From CAXMMR01 sp963692975 (GTDB lineage: Bacteria > Pseudomonadota > Alphaproteobacteria > Acetobacterales > Acetobacteraceae): DNA of 64,000 bases. Position 1 is the first letter of the stretch. The number at the start of each line of letters is the position of its first letter. Made by a program: the position numbers and the translations under genes. The notes below the pieces were generated by a model. That model was given only the letters and a program-made list of their open reading frames with translations. It had not been told where the DNA came from and did not search any database. The stretch spans positions 59,937 to 123,936 of the forward strand of contig CAXMMR010000027.1 in assembly GCA_963692975.2 (NCBI GenBank). The letters run 5' to 3'. Shown one piece after another: positions 43,198 to 51,653 of the stretch.

Positions 43198-43818
43198 TCA
43201 AGCCCCGCATCGCGGCACCAGCCCATGCAGCCGCAGTCCCACCAGATGCAGCATCGGCTCGATCGGCAGCCGCTCGCCATGCAGCAGCAGCACGATGGCG
43301 CCGATCAGCATCGTGCCCAGCGCCGCGGTCAGCGGCTGCCGGCGCACCAGCCGCGGCGGCATCGGGCCGGCGAGCCACAGCATCAGCCACAGCCCGAGCA
43401 CGCCGCAGGCGCCGCCGCTCAGCACGTCGTCGACGCTGTGCACCCCGAGCAGCAGCCGCGAGGCGCCGATCACCACCGCGGCCAGCCCGCCGAACAGAGC
43501 CGCCAGGATCAGGCACGACCACCCCCAGCTCTGCCGCGAGTAGGCGACGAGCCGGCTCGCCGGCAACGCCAGTGCCCCGCCATAGACGACGGCGGCCGAG
43601 GCGGTGTGCCCGCTCGGGCTGCGCAGCAGCGCGTGGCTGCCGCCCGAGCAGGCGAACAGCGCCAGCTTGCCGAGCAGCACCGCCGCCAGCGCCGCCAGCA
43701 CCCCGGCGCTCCAGCCCAGCGCGCCGCGCGGCCAGTCGAGCAGCGCCAGCAGCACCGCCACCGTGAGCGCCACCGGCAGGATCACCGCCGCGTCGGCGAA
43801 GTCGGTGACGAAGAACAT
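43198..43818 (-). CDS. PAP2-family membrane phosphatase
   Basis: 206 residues with about six membrane segments. The PAP2 motifs are visible: KLALFACSGGSHALLRSP (motif 1 region), SPSGHTAS (motif 2, SGH) and GASRLLLGVHSVDDVLSG (motif 3, SRxxxGxHxxxD). It removes phosphate from a lipid phosphate such as phosphatidate, undecaprenyl-PP or phosphatidylglycerophosphate; which one is unknown. ATG 43818 is preferred because family members start at MFFVTDFADAAVI; a GTG at 43854 is possible. Confidence 0.85.
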   Translation of the reverse strand: MFFVTDFADAAVILPVALTVAVLLALLDWPRGALGWSAGVLAALAAVLLGKLALFACSGGSHALLRSPSGHTASAAVVYGGALALPASRLVAYSRQSWGWSCLILAALFGGLAAVVIGASRLLLGVHSVDDVLSGGACGVLGLWLMLWLAGPMPPRLVRRQPLTAALGTMLIGAIVLLLHGERLPIEPMLHLVGLRLHGLVPRCGA

Positions 43819-43878
43819 CGTACGGCCGGCAGGCGTGCGGCTTGGCCGCTCCACCCTTGGCCGCGCCCCGGCTGGCGT

Positions 43879-44055
43879 CTAGTAGCTGCCGCGCAGCAGC
43901 AGCACGACGACGATGATGATGAGTAGCACCGGCAGCAGCCCCAGCCCATTGAAGCCGCCGCCGGCGGGCCCGCCGCCATACCAGCCGGACCGATAACCGT
44001 AGCCGCCGCCGCCAAGCGCCAGCACGGCGAGGATGATGATCAGGAGAAGCAGCAT
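43879..44055 (-). CDS. DUF3309-like small membrane protein
   Basis: 58 residues: a hydrophobic segment (MLLLLIIILAVLALGG), a Gly/Tyr-rich centre and a second hydrophobic segment (LLPVLLIIIVVVLLL). The pattern matches small DUF3309-type proteins. AGGAGC precedes the ATG at 44055. Function unknown. Confidence 0.65.
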   Translation of the reverse strand: MLLLLIIILAVLALGGGGYGYRSGWYGGGPAGGGFNGLGLLPVLLIIIVVVLLLRGSY

Positions 44056-44155
44056 GGCAGTCGGGCTCCTTGGCTGTGTCCGCGTGGCCCTGCCGCTATG
44101 AACCCTGACCAAGCCGTGCCGCAAGTGGAAGAGTTTTCGAGGAGAGACGCGCGAC

Positions 44156-44503
44156 ATGGATGACCTGCCCGACCGGCTCGCCATCAACCCGGCCAGCCCG
44201 CATCACGACGCAGCCAGGCTCGCCCGCGGCGTCGGCATCCGCTTCAACGGCGTCGAGCGCACCAATGTCGAGGAGTACTGCATCAGCGAAGGCTGGGTGC
44301 GCGTCGCCGTGGGCAAGACGCTGGACCGGCGCGGCCAGCCGATGACGATCCGGCTGAACGGCGTCGTCGAGCCGTTCTGGCTGCCCGCAGCCGAGCCCGA
44401 GCCCGAGCCCGGCGCTCCCTCCAGCGCCCCCTCCAGCGCCCCCTCGAGCGCCCCCTCGAGCGCCCCCTCGAGCGCCCCCTCGAGCGCCCCCTCGAGCGAA
44501 TGA
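44156..44503 (+). CDS. DUF3297 family protein with Ala-Pro-Ser repeat tail
   Basis: 115 residues. DLPDRLAINPASPHHDAARLARGVGIRFNGVERTNVEEYC...WVRVAVGKTLDRRGQPMTIRLNG is the complete DUF3297 domain (about 80 residues). The remainder is EPEPEPG and seven SAPS-type repeats, from a 12-nt DNA repeat (44415-44498). GAGGAGAG precedes the ATG. The stop overlaps the next start as ATGA. Function unknown. Confidence 0.82.
   Translation: MDDLPDRLAINPASPHHDAARLARGVGIRFNGVERTNVEEYCISEGWVRVAVGKTLDRRGQPMTIRLNGVVEPFWLPAAEPEPEPGAPSSAPSSAPSSAPSSAPSSAPSSAPSSE
44415..44498 (+). repeat. 12-nt tandem repeat coding for the DUF3297 tail
   Basis: About seven copies of AGCGCCCCCTCG or the variant ending CC. A multiple of three, so copy-number change keeps the frame and the ATGA coupling to the next gene. 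Confidence 0.8.
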
Positions 44504-44943
44504 CGGCGAGCCTGCGCCACGGCGTCGACCTGCGCGGCGCGGCCGCGACCGACGCGGCCGGGCTCGCCGCCCTGCTCGGCGCGCCGCCCGAGGCGATGCG
44601 CCGCCGGCTCGAGCGGCTGCTGACCGACACGGCAACGACGGTGCTGGTGGCACTCGATTATGACGGCGCGCTGATCGGCGCCGCGGTGCTGCAGACCCGC
44701 CCGACCCTGCTGGACGACGCGCCGACGGCGGAGCTCTCGACCGTGTTCGTCGCGGCCGCCGAGCGCCGCCGCGGCATCGCCCGGCTGCTGCTCAAGGCCG
44801 CCGCCCAGGCCGGCCGGTCCGCCGGCTGCGAGGCGATGGCCATGCTGGCCGCCGAGGCGCCCGCCCGATGCTTCTGCGAGGCCAGCGGCTTCAAGCCCGA
44901 CGGTCAAGGCTTCACCCGCCCGCTGCGCCGCCGGCGCGACTAA
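44500..44943 (+). CDS. GNAT-family N-acetyltransferase
   Basis: 147 residues. The acetyl-CoA motif is VFVAAAERRRGIARLLLKAAAQ (R/Q-x-x-G-x-G/A type, about 81-102), followed by GCEAMAMLAAEAPARCFCEASGF, the usual end of the GNAT fold. Substrate unknown. Translationally coupled to DUF3297 (ATGA). Confidence 0.8.
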   Translation: MTASLRHGVDLRGAAATDAAGLAALLGAPPEAMRRRLERLLTDTATTVLVALDYDGALIGAAVLQTRPTLLDDAPTAELSTVFVAAAERRRGIARLLLKAAAQAGRSAGCEAMAMLAAEAPARCFCEASGFKPDGQGFTRPLRRRRD

Positions 44944-44950
44944 GCGCCGC

Positions 44951-45211
44951 CTAGCCGCGCTGGCGCGAACAGCCCGGCGCACACAGCCGCGCGACGTCGA
45001 TCCGGCAGCCACGGCTGTCGCAGCGCAGGCAGCGCAGCCGCTGCTCGGCATGCTCCACCGGATAGTCCGGCCCCCATCGCCGGATCATGGTGTCAAGCGG
45101 CAGCCCGGCGCGATGCCCGCAGTTCACGCACCGCGCCACCGGCACGCAGTCGTCCCCGCGATGCTTCAGCACCACCAGCGAGGCGTAACGTCGCGATTGA
45201 GGGCCGGCCAT
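44951..45211 (-). CDS. Small Cys-rich zinc-ribbon-like protein
   Basis: 86 residues with CVNC (near 28-31) and CLRC...GC (near 61-69), the spacing of a treble-clef or zinc-ribbon. The last residues add two more Cys (LCAPGCSRQ). No family recognised. Convergent with the GNAT gene, seven bases between stops. Confidence 0.55.
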   Translation of the reverse strand: MAGPQSRRYASLVVLKHRGDDCVPVARCVNCGHRAGLPLDTMIRRWGPDYPVEHAEQRLRCLRCDSRGCRIDVARLCAPGCSRQRG

Positions 45212-45309
45212 GGAGCTGGTACTTACCCTGAACGGAACAAGAACGCCAGCCGCTTGGGTAAGCGAGGCTGGGAGCGTTACTCCGCGACCCCGGCCTTCCT
45301 CCTACCGCC

Positions 45310-45528
45310 CTAGAACCGTCGGTCGCGCCCTCTGCCCCACATCAGGATGCCGACGAGGACAAGCCCGACCAGCACCGCCTCTTGCCCGAACGTGAGGTGG
45401 CGCAGCAGCCGGAAGATGAAGCCGTAAACCAGCGCATGCACAACCGCCGACAGCACCATGTGCGTCAGCCAATCCGTCGCGCCGCCGAAACCGAAGCCGT
45501 GATGATAGGCGAGCGCGAGCCCGCTCAC
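45310..45528 (-). CDS. Small two-segment membrane protein
   Basis: 72 residues from GTG 45528, which overlaps the upstream lipoprotein stop (GTGA). Membrane segments around MVLSAVVHALVYGFIFRLL and AVLVGLVLVGILMW, with an Arg-rich end. Family not recognised. Confidence 0.55.
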   Translation of the reverse strand: MSGLALAYHHGFGFGGATDWLTHMVLSAVVHALVYGFIFRLLRHLTFGQEAVLVGLVLVGILMWGRGRDRRF

Positions 45529-45704
45529 GGCGGCGCAGGCGACGTCTTGAGCTCGGCCGGCGGCACGCTCAGCGGCCCATCCTGACGCGGCACGCCGCGC
45601 CCCGGACCATTCGGCAAGTTCAGATTGTCGCAGCCGCCAAGCCCAAGCATCACGAGCGTGGCGGCGCAGGCTGCAATCCTCGACACCATCGCTGCTCTGG
45701 TCAT
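45525..45704 (-). CDS. Small predicted lipoprotein
   Basis: 59 residues: a lipoprotein signal with lipobox LGLGGC (lipidated Cys near 25), then a short Pro-rich tail. The start may be the ATG at 45704 or 45689. It begins just after the tRNA-Arg gene on the same strand and is coupled to the next membrane protein. Function unknown. Confidence 0.55.
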   Translation of the reverse strand: MTRAAMVSRIAACAATLVMLGLGGCDNLNLPNGPGRGVPRQDGPLSVPPAELKTSPAPP

Positions 45705-45708
45705 CGCT

Positions 45709-45785
45709 TGGCGCACCCGGAAAGACTCGAACTTCCAACCCCCAGATTCGTAGTCTGGTGCTCTATCCAATTGAGCTACGGGTGC
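45709..45785 (-). tRNA. tRNA-Arg (anticodon ACG)
   Basis: 77 bases with CCA encoded. Acceptor stem GCACCCG/CGGGTGC, D arm with AGCTC...GAGC, anticodon arm CCAGA-CTACGAA-TCTGG giving ACG, T arm with GTTCGAGTC. The ACG anticodon (A34 deaminated to inosine by TadA) reads CGN codons. Confidence 0.95.
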
Positions 45786-45867
45786 GGGCCGCGCGCGGTG
45801 TAGATCAAACAACCCCACCTCGCAAGCCGCCGACCCGTCCGTCGGATGCCGCAATTCGCGAGAAAGA

Positions 45868-46017
45868 AAGGCCAGAGGCTCTGCCTCTGGACTCCGCTGG
45901 GGCCTGAGGCCCCAGACCCCCATCTCACCCGCACCGACCTCGCCGTGCGGCACGAACGACAAATGGATTTTAAAGGCTCCGCCTTTAATGGGGTCCAGGG
46001 GCAAAGCCCCTGGCCTT
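45868..46017. repeat. Family A repeat, shorter full copy
   Basis: Stems CCAGAGGC/GCCTCTGG, CTGGGGCC/GGCCCCAG, AAAGGC/GCCTTT and CCAGGGGC/GCCCCTGG; lacks the GGCTTCGCC core. It ends five bases before the leuB stop. Confidence 0.9.
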
Positions 46018-46021
46018 CTCC

Positions 46022-47131
46022 TCAAGCCGCCAGTTTATCGAGTTCCCGCAGCACCGCCTCGCCCATCACGCTGGTGCCGACCCGCGCGGCCCCCGGCGAC
46101 ATCACGTCGGCGGTGCGCAGCCCGTTCGCCAGCACCTTCGTGCACGCCTGCTCGATCAGCTGCGCGTCCGCCTCCATGTCCAGCGAGTAGCGCAGCAGCA
46201 TCGCAAAGCTCAGGATCTGCCCGAACGGGTTGGCAATGCCGCGCCCCGCGATGTCGGGCGCGCTGCCATGGATCGGCTCATACAGCGCATGCCGCTGGCC
46301 CTCCAGCCGCAACGCGCCCAGCGTCGCCGACGGCAGCATGCCGAGGCTGCCGGTCAGCATCGAGGCGAGGTCGGAGAGGATGTCGCCGAACAGGTTCGTG
46401 GTGACGATGACGTCGAACTCGCGCGGATTGCGCACCAGCTGCATGGCGCAGGTGTCGGCGAGCATGTGGCTCAGCGCCACGTCGGAAAACTCCGCCTCGT
46501 GCAGCGCCGCCATCGTCTGGCGCCACAGCAGGCCGCTCTCCATCACGTTGGACTTATCGACGCTGCACACAGCACCCCGCCGCCGCCGCGCCATCTCGAA
46601 GGCGATGCGTCCCACGCGCTCGATCTCGTGGGTCTCGTAGACCTCGGTGTTGACGCCGCGCCGCCGTCCGTCCGGCAGCGTCTCGATGCCGCGCGGCTCG
46701 CCGAAATAGATCCCGCCGGTGCTCTCGCGCACGATCATCAGGTCGAGACCGCGCACCACCTCGGCCTTCAGCGTGCTGGCATCCGCCAGCGGGTCGAGCA
46801 CCACCGCCGGGCGCAGATTGGCAAACAGCCCGAGCTCGCGCCGCAGCCCCAGGATCGCCAGCTCCGGCCGCTTGTCGAAGCCCACGCCCTCCCATTTCGG
46901 CCCGCCCACGGCGCCGAACAGCACCGCATCGGCGGCGCGCGCGAACTCGATCGTGCGGTCGGTGAGCGGCACGCCATGCGCATCGATCGAGGCGCCGCCC
47001 ACCAGGTCCTCGGTGATGTCGAAGTTGACCGAGCGCCGGCGCGCCATCCAGTCGACCACGCGCTTGACCTCGCGCATCACCTCCGGGCCGATGCCGTCGC
47101 CTGGCAAAACCAGAAGCTTCCTGTTGGCCAC
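46022..47131 (-). CDS. leuB: 3-isopropylmalate dehydrogenase
   Basis: 369 residues, oxidative decarboxylation of 3-isopropylmalate in leucine synthesis. LLVLPGDGIGPEVM at the N terminus, RESTGGIYFG, SVDKSNVMESGLLWR and EPIHGSAPDIAGRGIANPFGQI (substrate and NAD sites) are intact. Full length. It follows leuD after a 46-base gap on the same strand. Confidence 0.96.
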   Translation of the reverse strand: MANRKLLVLPGDGIGPEVMREVKRVVDWMARRRSVNFDITEDLVGGASIDAHGVPLTDRTIEFARAADAVLFGAVGGPKWEGVGFDKRPELAILGLRRELGLFANLRPAVVLDPLADASTLKAEVVRGLDLMIVRESTGGIYFGEPRGIETLPDGRRRGVNTEVYETHEIERVGRIAFEMARRRRGAVCSVDKSNVMESGLLWRQTMAALHEAEFSDVALSHMLADTCAMQLVRNPREFDVIVTTNLFGDILSDLASMLTGSLGMLPSATLGALRLEGQRHALYEPIHGSAPDIAGRGIANPFGQILSFAMLLRYSLDMEADAQLIEQACTKVLANGLRTADVMSPGAARVGTSVMGEAVLRELDKLAA

Positions 47132-47177
47132 GGCGGTCTCCTAAACCCGTGCGAACGCGGGTGGTCTTATAACGCTC

Positions 47178-47801
47178 TCAGACGCCGGCGATCGCCGGCA
47201 TCCACGGCAAGGCGGCGACGCGGGCGCGCTCATAGTCGTCGATCGCGCCGGCCCGCTGCAGCGTCTGGCCGATGTCATCGAGCCCCTCCAGCAGGATCTC
47301 CCGCCGCGACGCATCGATGGCAAAGCCGATCGCCTCGCCGTCCGCACGCACCACCACCTGGCGCACGAGGTCGACGCTGAGCCGTGCGTTGCCGCCGAGT
47401 GCGGCGTCGGCCATCAGCAGGTCGCAGGTCGCGCGCGGCAGCGTGATCGGCAGGATGCCGTTCTTGAAACAGTTGTTGTAGAAGATGTCGGCGAAGTCCG
47501 GCGCGATCACGCAGCGAATGCCGAAATCGAGCAACGCCCACGGCGCGTGCTCGCGTGACGATCCGCAACCGAAATTTTCATGCGCGATCAGGATCTCGGC
47601 GTGGCGATACTGCGGCTGGTTCAGCACGAACTCGCCCCGCTCGGCGCCATCCGCGTCGTAGCGCAGCGTGTCGAACAGGTGCACGCCGAGGCCGTCGCGG
47701 GTGATCGTCTTCAAAAACCGCGCCGGAATGATCTTGTCGGTGTCGACATTGGCAAGCGGGAGCGGCGCGGCAACCGAGGTGAGCGTCGTGAACGGCTGCA
47801 T
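47178..47801 (-). CDS. leuD: 3-isopropylmalate dehydratase small subunit
   Basis: 207 residues, partner of LeuC. NVDTDKIIPARFLKT and the swivelling-domain motif ENFGCGSSREHAPWAL are typical. The ATG at 47801 shares a base with the leuC stop (TGATG), so translation is coupled. An extended in-frame start inside leuC was rejected. Confidence 0.96.
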   Translation of the reverse strand: MQPFTTLTSVAAPLPLANVDTDKIIPARFLKTITRDGLGVHLFDTLRYDADGAERGEFVLNQPQYRHAEILIAHENFGCGSSREHAPWALLDFGIRCVIAPDFADIFYNNCFKNGILPITLPRATCDLLMADAALGGNARLSVDLVRQVVVRADGEAIGFAIDASRREILLEGLDDIGQTLQRAGAIDDYERARVAALPWMPAIAGV

Positions 47802-49210
47802 CAGCCGAACGCCCGCACGTCGGTCAGGTGCCCGGCCACCGCCGCCGCCGCCGCCATCGCCGGCGAGAGCAGGTGGGTGCGTCCGCCCGGACCCTGACGG
47901 CCCTCGAAGTTGCGGTTGGACGTGCTCGCGCAGCGCTGGCCGGCCGCAAGCTTGTCGGGGTTCATGCCAAGGCACATCGAGCAGCCCGGCTCGCGCCACT
48001 CGAAGCCGGCCTCCAGCATCACCCGGTCCAGCCCCTCCGCCTCCGCCTGCCGCTTGACGAGGCCGGACCCCGGAACGACCAGCGCCCGCACGCCCTCGGC
48101 CACCCGCCGGCCGCGCGCAATCCCGGCAGCCGCCCGGATGTCCTCGATCCGGCCGTTGGTGCAGCTGCCGATAAACACGACGTCGATCGGCAGCCCGTCC
48201 AGCCGCGTCCCCGGCTGCAGCCCCATATAGTCGAGCATGCGCTGCATCTGCGCGCGCGCCGAGGCGTCCGCCACCGCCGACGGATCAGGCACGCAGCCGC
48301 TGATCGGCAGCACCGCCTCCGGGCTCGTCCCCCACGTCACCATCGGCGCGATCTCTTCCGCCTCCAAAACGATACATCTGTCGTAACGGGCGCCGGGGTC
48401 GGAGGCAAGCGTGCGCCAATAAGCGACCGCCTGCTCGAACGCCGCGCCGGCGGGCGCATACGGGCGCCCGGCCACATAGCGGAACGTGGTCTCGTCGGGC
48501 GCGATCAGCCCCGCCCGCGCCCCAGCCTCGATCGACATGTTGCACAGCGTCAGCCGCCCCGCCATGTCCAGCGCCTCGATCGCCGCGCCGGCAAACTCGA
48601 TCACGTGCCCGGTGCCGCCGGCCGTGCCGATGCGCCCGATGATCGCCAGCATGATGTCCTTGGCCGTCACCCCAGGCCCGGCCGCCCCTGCGACGGTGAC
48701 AAGCATGTTGAGCGCCGGTTTCTGGCGCAGCGTCTGCGTCGCCAGCACGTGCTCCACCTCGGAGGTGCCGATGCCGAACGCCAGCGCCCCAAGCGCGCCA
48801 TGCGTCGAGGTGTGGCTGTCGCCGCACACGATCGTCATGCCCGGCAACGACACGCCCTGCTCCGGGCCGACGATGTGCACGATGCCCTGGCGCTCGTCGA
48901 GCAAATCGAAGAACGGCACCCCGAACTCGGCGACGTTGCGCTGCAGCGTCTCGACCTGGGTGCGGCTATCGTCGTCGGCAATCCGGGCGCCACGATCCGC
49001 CGTCGGAACGTTGTGATCGAGCACCGCCAACGTCGCCTCAGGCCGCCGCACGCCCCGCCCGGCAGCGCGCAGCCCGGCGAACGCCTGCGGACTCGTCACC
49101 TCATGCACCAGATGACGGTCGATATACAGTACGGCCGTGCCGTCATCGAGCCGGTCCACGACATGCGCGTCCCAGATCTTGTCGAATAAGGTGCGCGGGC
49201 TCTGTGACAT
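47801..49210 (-). CDS. leuC: 3-isopropylmalate dehydratase large subunit
   Basis: 469 residues, aconitase-family [4Fe-4S] enzyme. The cluster Cys are in GSCTNGR and CSMCLGMN; CGDSHTSTHGALGALAFGIGTSEVEHVLATQTL is the conserved substrate region. It lies after rplS, separated by family B copy 5, and precedes leuD and leuB. Confidence 0.96.
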   Translation of the reverse strand: MSQSPRTLFDKIWDAHVVDRLDDGTAVLYIDRHLVHEVTSPQAFAGLRAAGRGVRRPEATLAVLDHNVPTADRGARIADDDSRTQVETLQRNVAEFGVPFFDLLDERQGIVHIVGPEQGVSLPGMTIVCGDSHTSTHGALGALAFGIGTSEVEHVLATQTLRQKPALNMLVTVAGAAGPGVTAKDIMLAIIGRIGTAGGTGHVIEFAGAAIEALDMAGRLTLCNMSIEAGARAGLIAPDETTFRYVAGRPYAPAGAAFEQAVAYWRTLASDPGARYDRCIVLEAEEIAPMVTWGTSPEAVLPISGCVPDPSAVADASARAQMQRMLDYMGLQPGTRLDGLPIDVVFIGSCTNGRIEDIRAAAGIARGRRVAEGVRALVVPGSGLVKRQAEAEGLDRVMLEAGFEWREPGCSMCLGMNPDKLAAGQRCASTSNRNFEGRQGPGGRTHLLSPAMAAAAAVAGHLTDVRAFG

Positions 49211-49239
49211 GGCCAGGCCTCATGAGGGAGCAAGCAAGC

Positions 49240-49350
49240 GATTCTTTTTTGAAAAAAAGAACCAAAAACTTTTGACCGATTGGAGAGGCTGCCGGCCGAT
49301 ACCGTGCCGGCGAGTAGAAGTTTTTTGCTTCTTTTTTTCAAAAAAGAAGC
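49240..49350. repeat. Family B repeat, copy 5
   Basis: Left hairpin (49240-49263, slightly mismatched), AAAAACTTT, a GC-rich middle with its own GCCGGC palindromes, AAGTTTTTT, right hairpin GCTTC/GAAGC ends (49327-49350). Between rplS and leuC. Confidence 0.85.
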
Positions 49351-49357
49351 GCTTCTC

Positions 49358-49738
49358 CTACTCTGCCGCGCTGGTAACCTCGCGCGCCTTCTCGGCAATC
49401 CGCGCCGACTTGCCGCGCCGGCCGCGCAGGTAATACAGCTTGGCCCGCCGCACGTCGCCGCGGCGCAGCACCTCGATCAGCGAGATCTGCGGCGTATACA
49501 GCGGAAACACCCGCTCTACCCCCTCGCCGTAGCTGATCTTGCGCACCGTGAAGTTGCTGTTCAGCCCCTTATTGGAGCGCGCAATCACCACGCCCTCATA
49601 GGCCTGCACACGCGTGCGCTCGCCCTCGACGACACGCACGCTCACCCGCACCGTATCACCGGGCGCAAACGGCGGGATCGGCCGGCTGGCGCTGAGCCGC
49701 TCAACCTCGCGTTGCTCGAAATCCTGCAACATGTTCAT
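49358..49738 (-). CDS. rplS: 50S ribosomal protein L19
   Basis: 126 residues, full length. FAPGDTVRVSVRVVEGERTRVQAYEGVVIARSNKGLNSNFTVRKISYGEGVERVFPLY is the L19 core. End of the ffh-rpsP-rimM-trmD-rplS cluster. Confidence 0.97.
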   Translation of the reverse strand: MNMLQDFEQREVERLSASRPIPPFAPGDTVRVSVRVVEGERTRVQAYEGVVIARSNKGLNSNFTVRKISYGEGVERVFPLYTPQISLIEVLRRGDVRRAKLYYLRGRRGKSARIAEKAREVTSAAE

Positions 49739-49768
49739 CGTGGTATTCCTATGAAGCCGAAATTAATG

Positions 49769-49949
49769 AAGGCCAGAGGCTCTGCCTCTGGACGCCGCTG
49801 GGGCCCGCGGCCCCAGACCCCATCTGTTTGGAGACGAGGTTAGTCATTCCGCGTGCTCAACGGCATCCAATTCGCCATGTGGCACGCCCGACAAATGGAT
49901 TTTAAAGGCTTTGCCTTTCATCGGGTCCAGGGGCGATGCCCCTGGCCTT
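49769..49949. repeat. Family A repeat, overlapping the trmD 3' end
   Basis: Stems CCAGAGGC/GCCTCTGG, CTGGGGCC/GGCCCCAG, AAAGGC/GCCTTT and CCAGGGGC/GCCCCTGG. About 105 bases of it are read as the end of trmD. Confidence 0.9.
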
Positions 49950-50638
49950 CCCTCCTGGTATGCCGCCCAAAGATCCGGCCGCCGCTCGCGCGTCGCCCGC
50001 TCCGCCTCGGCCTGTCGCCAGGCGGCGATGGCGGCATGGTTGCCGGAGAGCAGCACCGGCGGCACTGGCCGCCCGTCCCACTCCGCCGGCCGGGTAAACT
50101 GCGGATACTCCAGCAGCCCGCCCACGAAGCTCTCCTCCAGCGCGCTGTCGGCCGCGCCCATCACCCCGGGCAGCAGCCGCACGCAGCAATCGATCAGCAC
50201 CATCGCCGCCAGCTCCCCGCCGGACAGCACGTAGTCGCCGATGCTGAGCTCCTCAACGCCGCGCGCCTCCAGCACCCGCTGATCCACCCCCTCGTAGCGG
50301 CCGCACAGCAGCGCCACGCCCGCGCCCGCGGCAAACCGAGCCGCGTCGGCCTGCACGAACGGCCGGCCGCGCGGCGTGAGGTAAACGACCGGCTGACCCG
50401 CCGGCAGGCGATCCAACGCCGCCGCAACGATGTCGGGCCGCATCACCATCCCCGCCCCGCCACCGAACGGCGTGTCGTCCACCCGCCCGGACCGGTCAGT
50501 GGCGCCCGCACGCAGGTCGCGCGCCTCGCAGCGCCACAGACCCGCCGCCAGCGCCCGCCCCGCCAGCGAGCCGCCGAGCGGGCCGGGAAACATCTGCGGA
50601 AACAGCGTCAGCACGGTCGCCGACCACGCCGCGCTCAC
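49844..50638 (-). CDS. trmD: tRNA (guanine37-N1)-methyltransferase
   Basis: 264 residues, SPOUT-fold enzyme making m1G37. DDTPFGGGAGMVM, LLCGRYEGVDQRV and SIGDYVLSGGELAAMVLIDC (knot and SAM site) are present, and RRPDLWAAYQ is the usual near-terminal segment. From there the frame continues 35 codons into a family A repeat (SPLDPMKGKAFKIHLSG and onward), an added tail with no family precedent known to me. GTG start at 50638 overlaps the rimM stop (GTGA). Confidence 0.95.
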   Translation of the reverse strand: MSAAWSATVLTLFPQMFPGPLGGSLAGRALAAGLWRCEARDLRAGATDRSGRVDDTPFGGGAGMVMRPDIVAAALDRLPAGQPVVYLTPRGRPFVQADAARFAAGAGVALLCGRYEGVDQRVLEARGVEELSIGDYVLSGGELAAMVLIDCCVRLLPGVMGAADSALEESFVGGLLEYPQFTRPAEWDGRPVPPVLLSGNHAAIAAWRQAEAERATRERRPDLWAAYQEGRPGASPLDPMKGKAFKIHLSGVPHGELDAVEHAE

Positions 50639-51165
50639 GACGCGCCCCCAGCCGCCAATCGCACTTCCCGCGGCGCCACCACGACCATCCGCCGCGCCGC
50701 CAGGTCCACCTCCGGCACCGCGCTGCGCGTGAACGGCAGCAGCAGCGCCGCCCCGCCCTCGACCGGCGCGATCTCGAGGCTCACCCCGGCGCCATAATCA
50801 TGCACCTCGCCGACCCGCCCCAGCAGCTTGCCGTCCGCATCGACCGCCGCCAGCCCGATCAGGTCGGCCAGGTAGAACTCGTCAGCCTCCGTCGGCGGCA
50901 GCCGCTCACGCGGCACATACAGTCGCATGTTGGTCAACCGCTCCGCCGCGGTCCGGTCGGCCACCGCCCGCCCCTCGGCGTCGCGCAGCTCGGCCACGCC
51001 GTCGCTGCGCCAGCTCAGCGTCCACAGCCCGCCCCGCTCGTCGGCCAGCGGCCCGTAGCCCGCAAGGTCGGCCGGCTCGGCCGTGTAGCTGTGCACGTGC
51101 ACAAGCCCGCGCACCCCATGCGGCCGCCCGACAACGCCCAGCAGAATGGTGTCCAACGCCGTCAA
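50635..51165 (-). CDS. rimM: 16S rRNA-processing protein RimM
   Basis: 176 residues: N-terminal RimM domain (LLGVVGRPHGVRGLVHVHSYT) and C-terminal PRC-barrel (EFYLADLIGLAAVDADGKLLGRVGEVHDYGAG). It assists 30S head maturation with S19. TTG start at 51165, one base after the rpsP stop. Confidence 0.95.
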   Translation of the reverse strand: MTALDTILLGVVGRPHGVRGLVHVHSYTAEPADLAGYGPLADERGGLWTLSWRSDGVAELRDAEGRAVADRTAAERLTNMRLYVPRERLPPTEADEFYLADLIGLAAVDADGKLLGRVGEVHDYGAGVSLEIAPVEGGAALLLPFTRSAVPEVDLAARRMVVVAPREVRLAAGGAS

Positions 51166-51166
51166 A

Positions 51167-51505
51167 TCAGCTCACCGCCGCCTCGGCCTTGGCGCGCTCT
51201 TGCGCCTTCTTCTTCGGCGCTGACTGGATCGGCTGCTCGCGATAAGCAGGCTTGGGCGCAAGCCCAGCATTGCCGAGGAAGCGCGCCACCCGGTCCGTCG
51301 CGGTCGCGCCGTGGCTCAGCCAATGGGTGATCCGCTCGTCCACCAGCCGCAACCGGTCGGCGTGCTCCTGCGGCAGCATGGGATTGTAGCTGCCCACCTT
51401 CTCGATGAAGCGGCCATCCCGCGGACTACGGCTGTCGGCCACCACGATGTGATAGTACGGACGCTTCTTCGCGCCGGCACGGGCTAGTCTGATCTTCAAG
51501 CTCAT
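51167..51505 (-). CDS. rpsP: 30S ribosomal protein S16
   Basis: 112 residues. MSLKIRLARAGAKKRPYYHIVVADSRSPRDGRFIEKVGSYNP is the S16 core; the tail is Lys/Ala-rich. AGGAG lies six bases before the ATG at 51505. Upstream in-frame sequence is repeat DNA and was excluded. Confidence 0.97.
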   Translation of the reverse strand: MSLKIRLARAGAKKRPYYHIVVADSRSPRDGRFIEKVGSYNPMLPQEHADRLRLVDERITHWLSHGATATDRVARFLGNAGLAPKPAYREQPIQSAPKKKAQERAKAEAAVS

Positions 51506-51520
51506 AACATCTCCTAGAAA

Positions 51521-51640
51521 ACGGCCAGGAGCTCTGCTCCTGGACCTCGCTGGGGCCTGAGGCCCCAGACCCCCATCACTTAAGTATCGGTTTCCAAAGG
51601 CCACCGGCCTTTGGTGGGTCCAGGGCAAAGCCCTGGCCTT
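51521..51640. repeat. Family A repeat, compact full copy
   Basis: Stems CCAGGAGC/GCTCCTGG, CTGGGGCC/GGCCCCAG, AAAGGCC/GGCCTTT and CCAGGGC/GCCCTGG. Between ffh and rpsP, inside an otherwise conserved operon. Confidence 0.9.
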
Positions 51641-51653
51641 CCTTGCTTCTTCA

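Noticed and set aside
45050..45313. Plus-strand frame in the gap after the zinc-ribbon gene
   Set aside because: Overlaps the Cys-rich gene on the other strand, lacks a Shine-Dalgarno and has no recognisable features.
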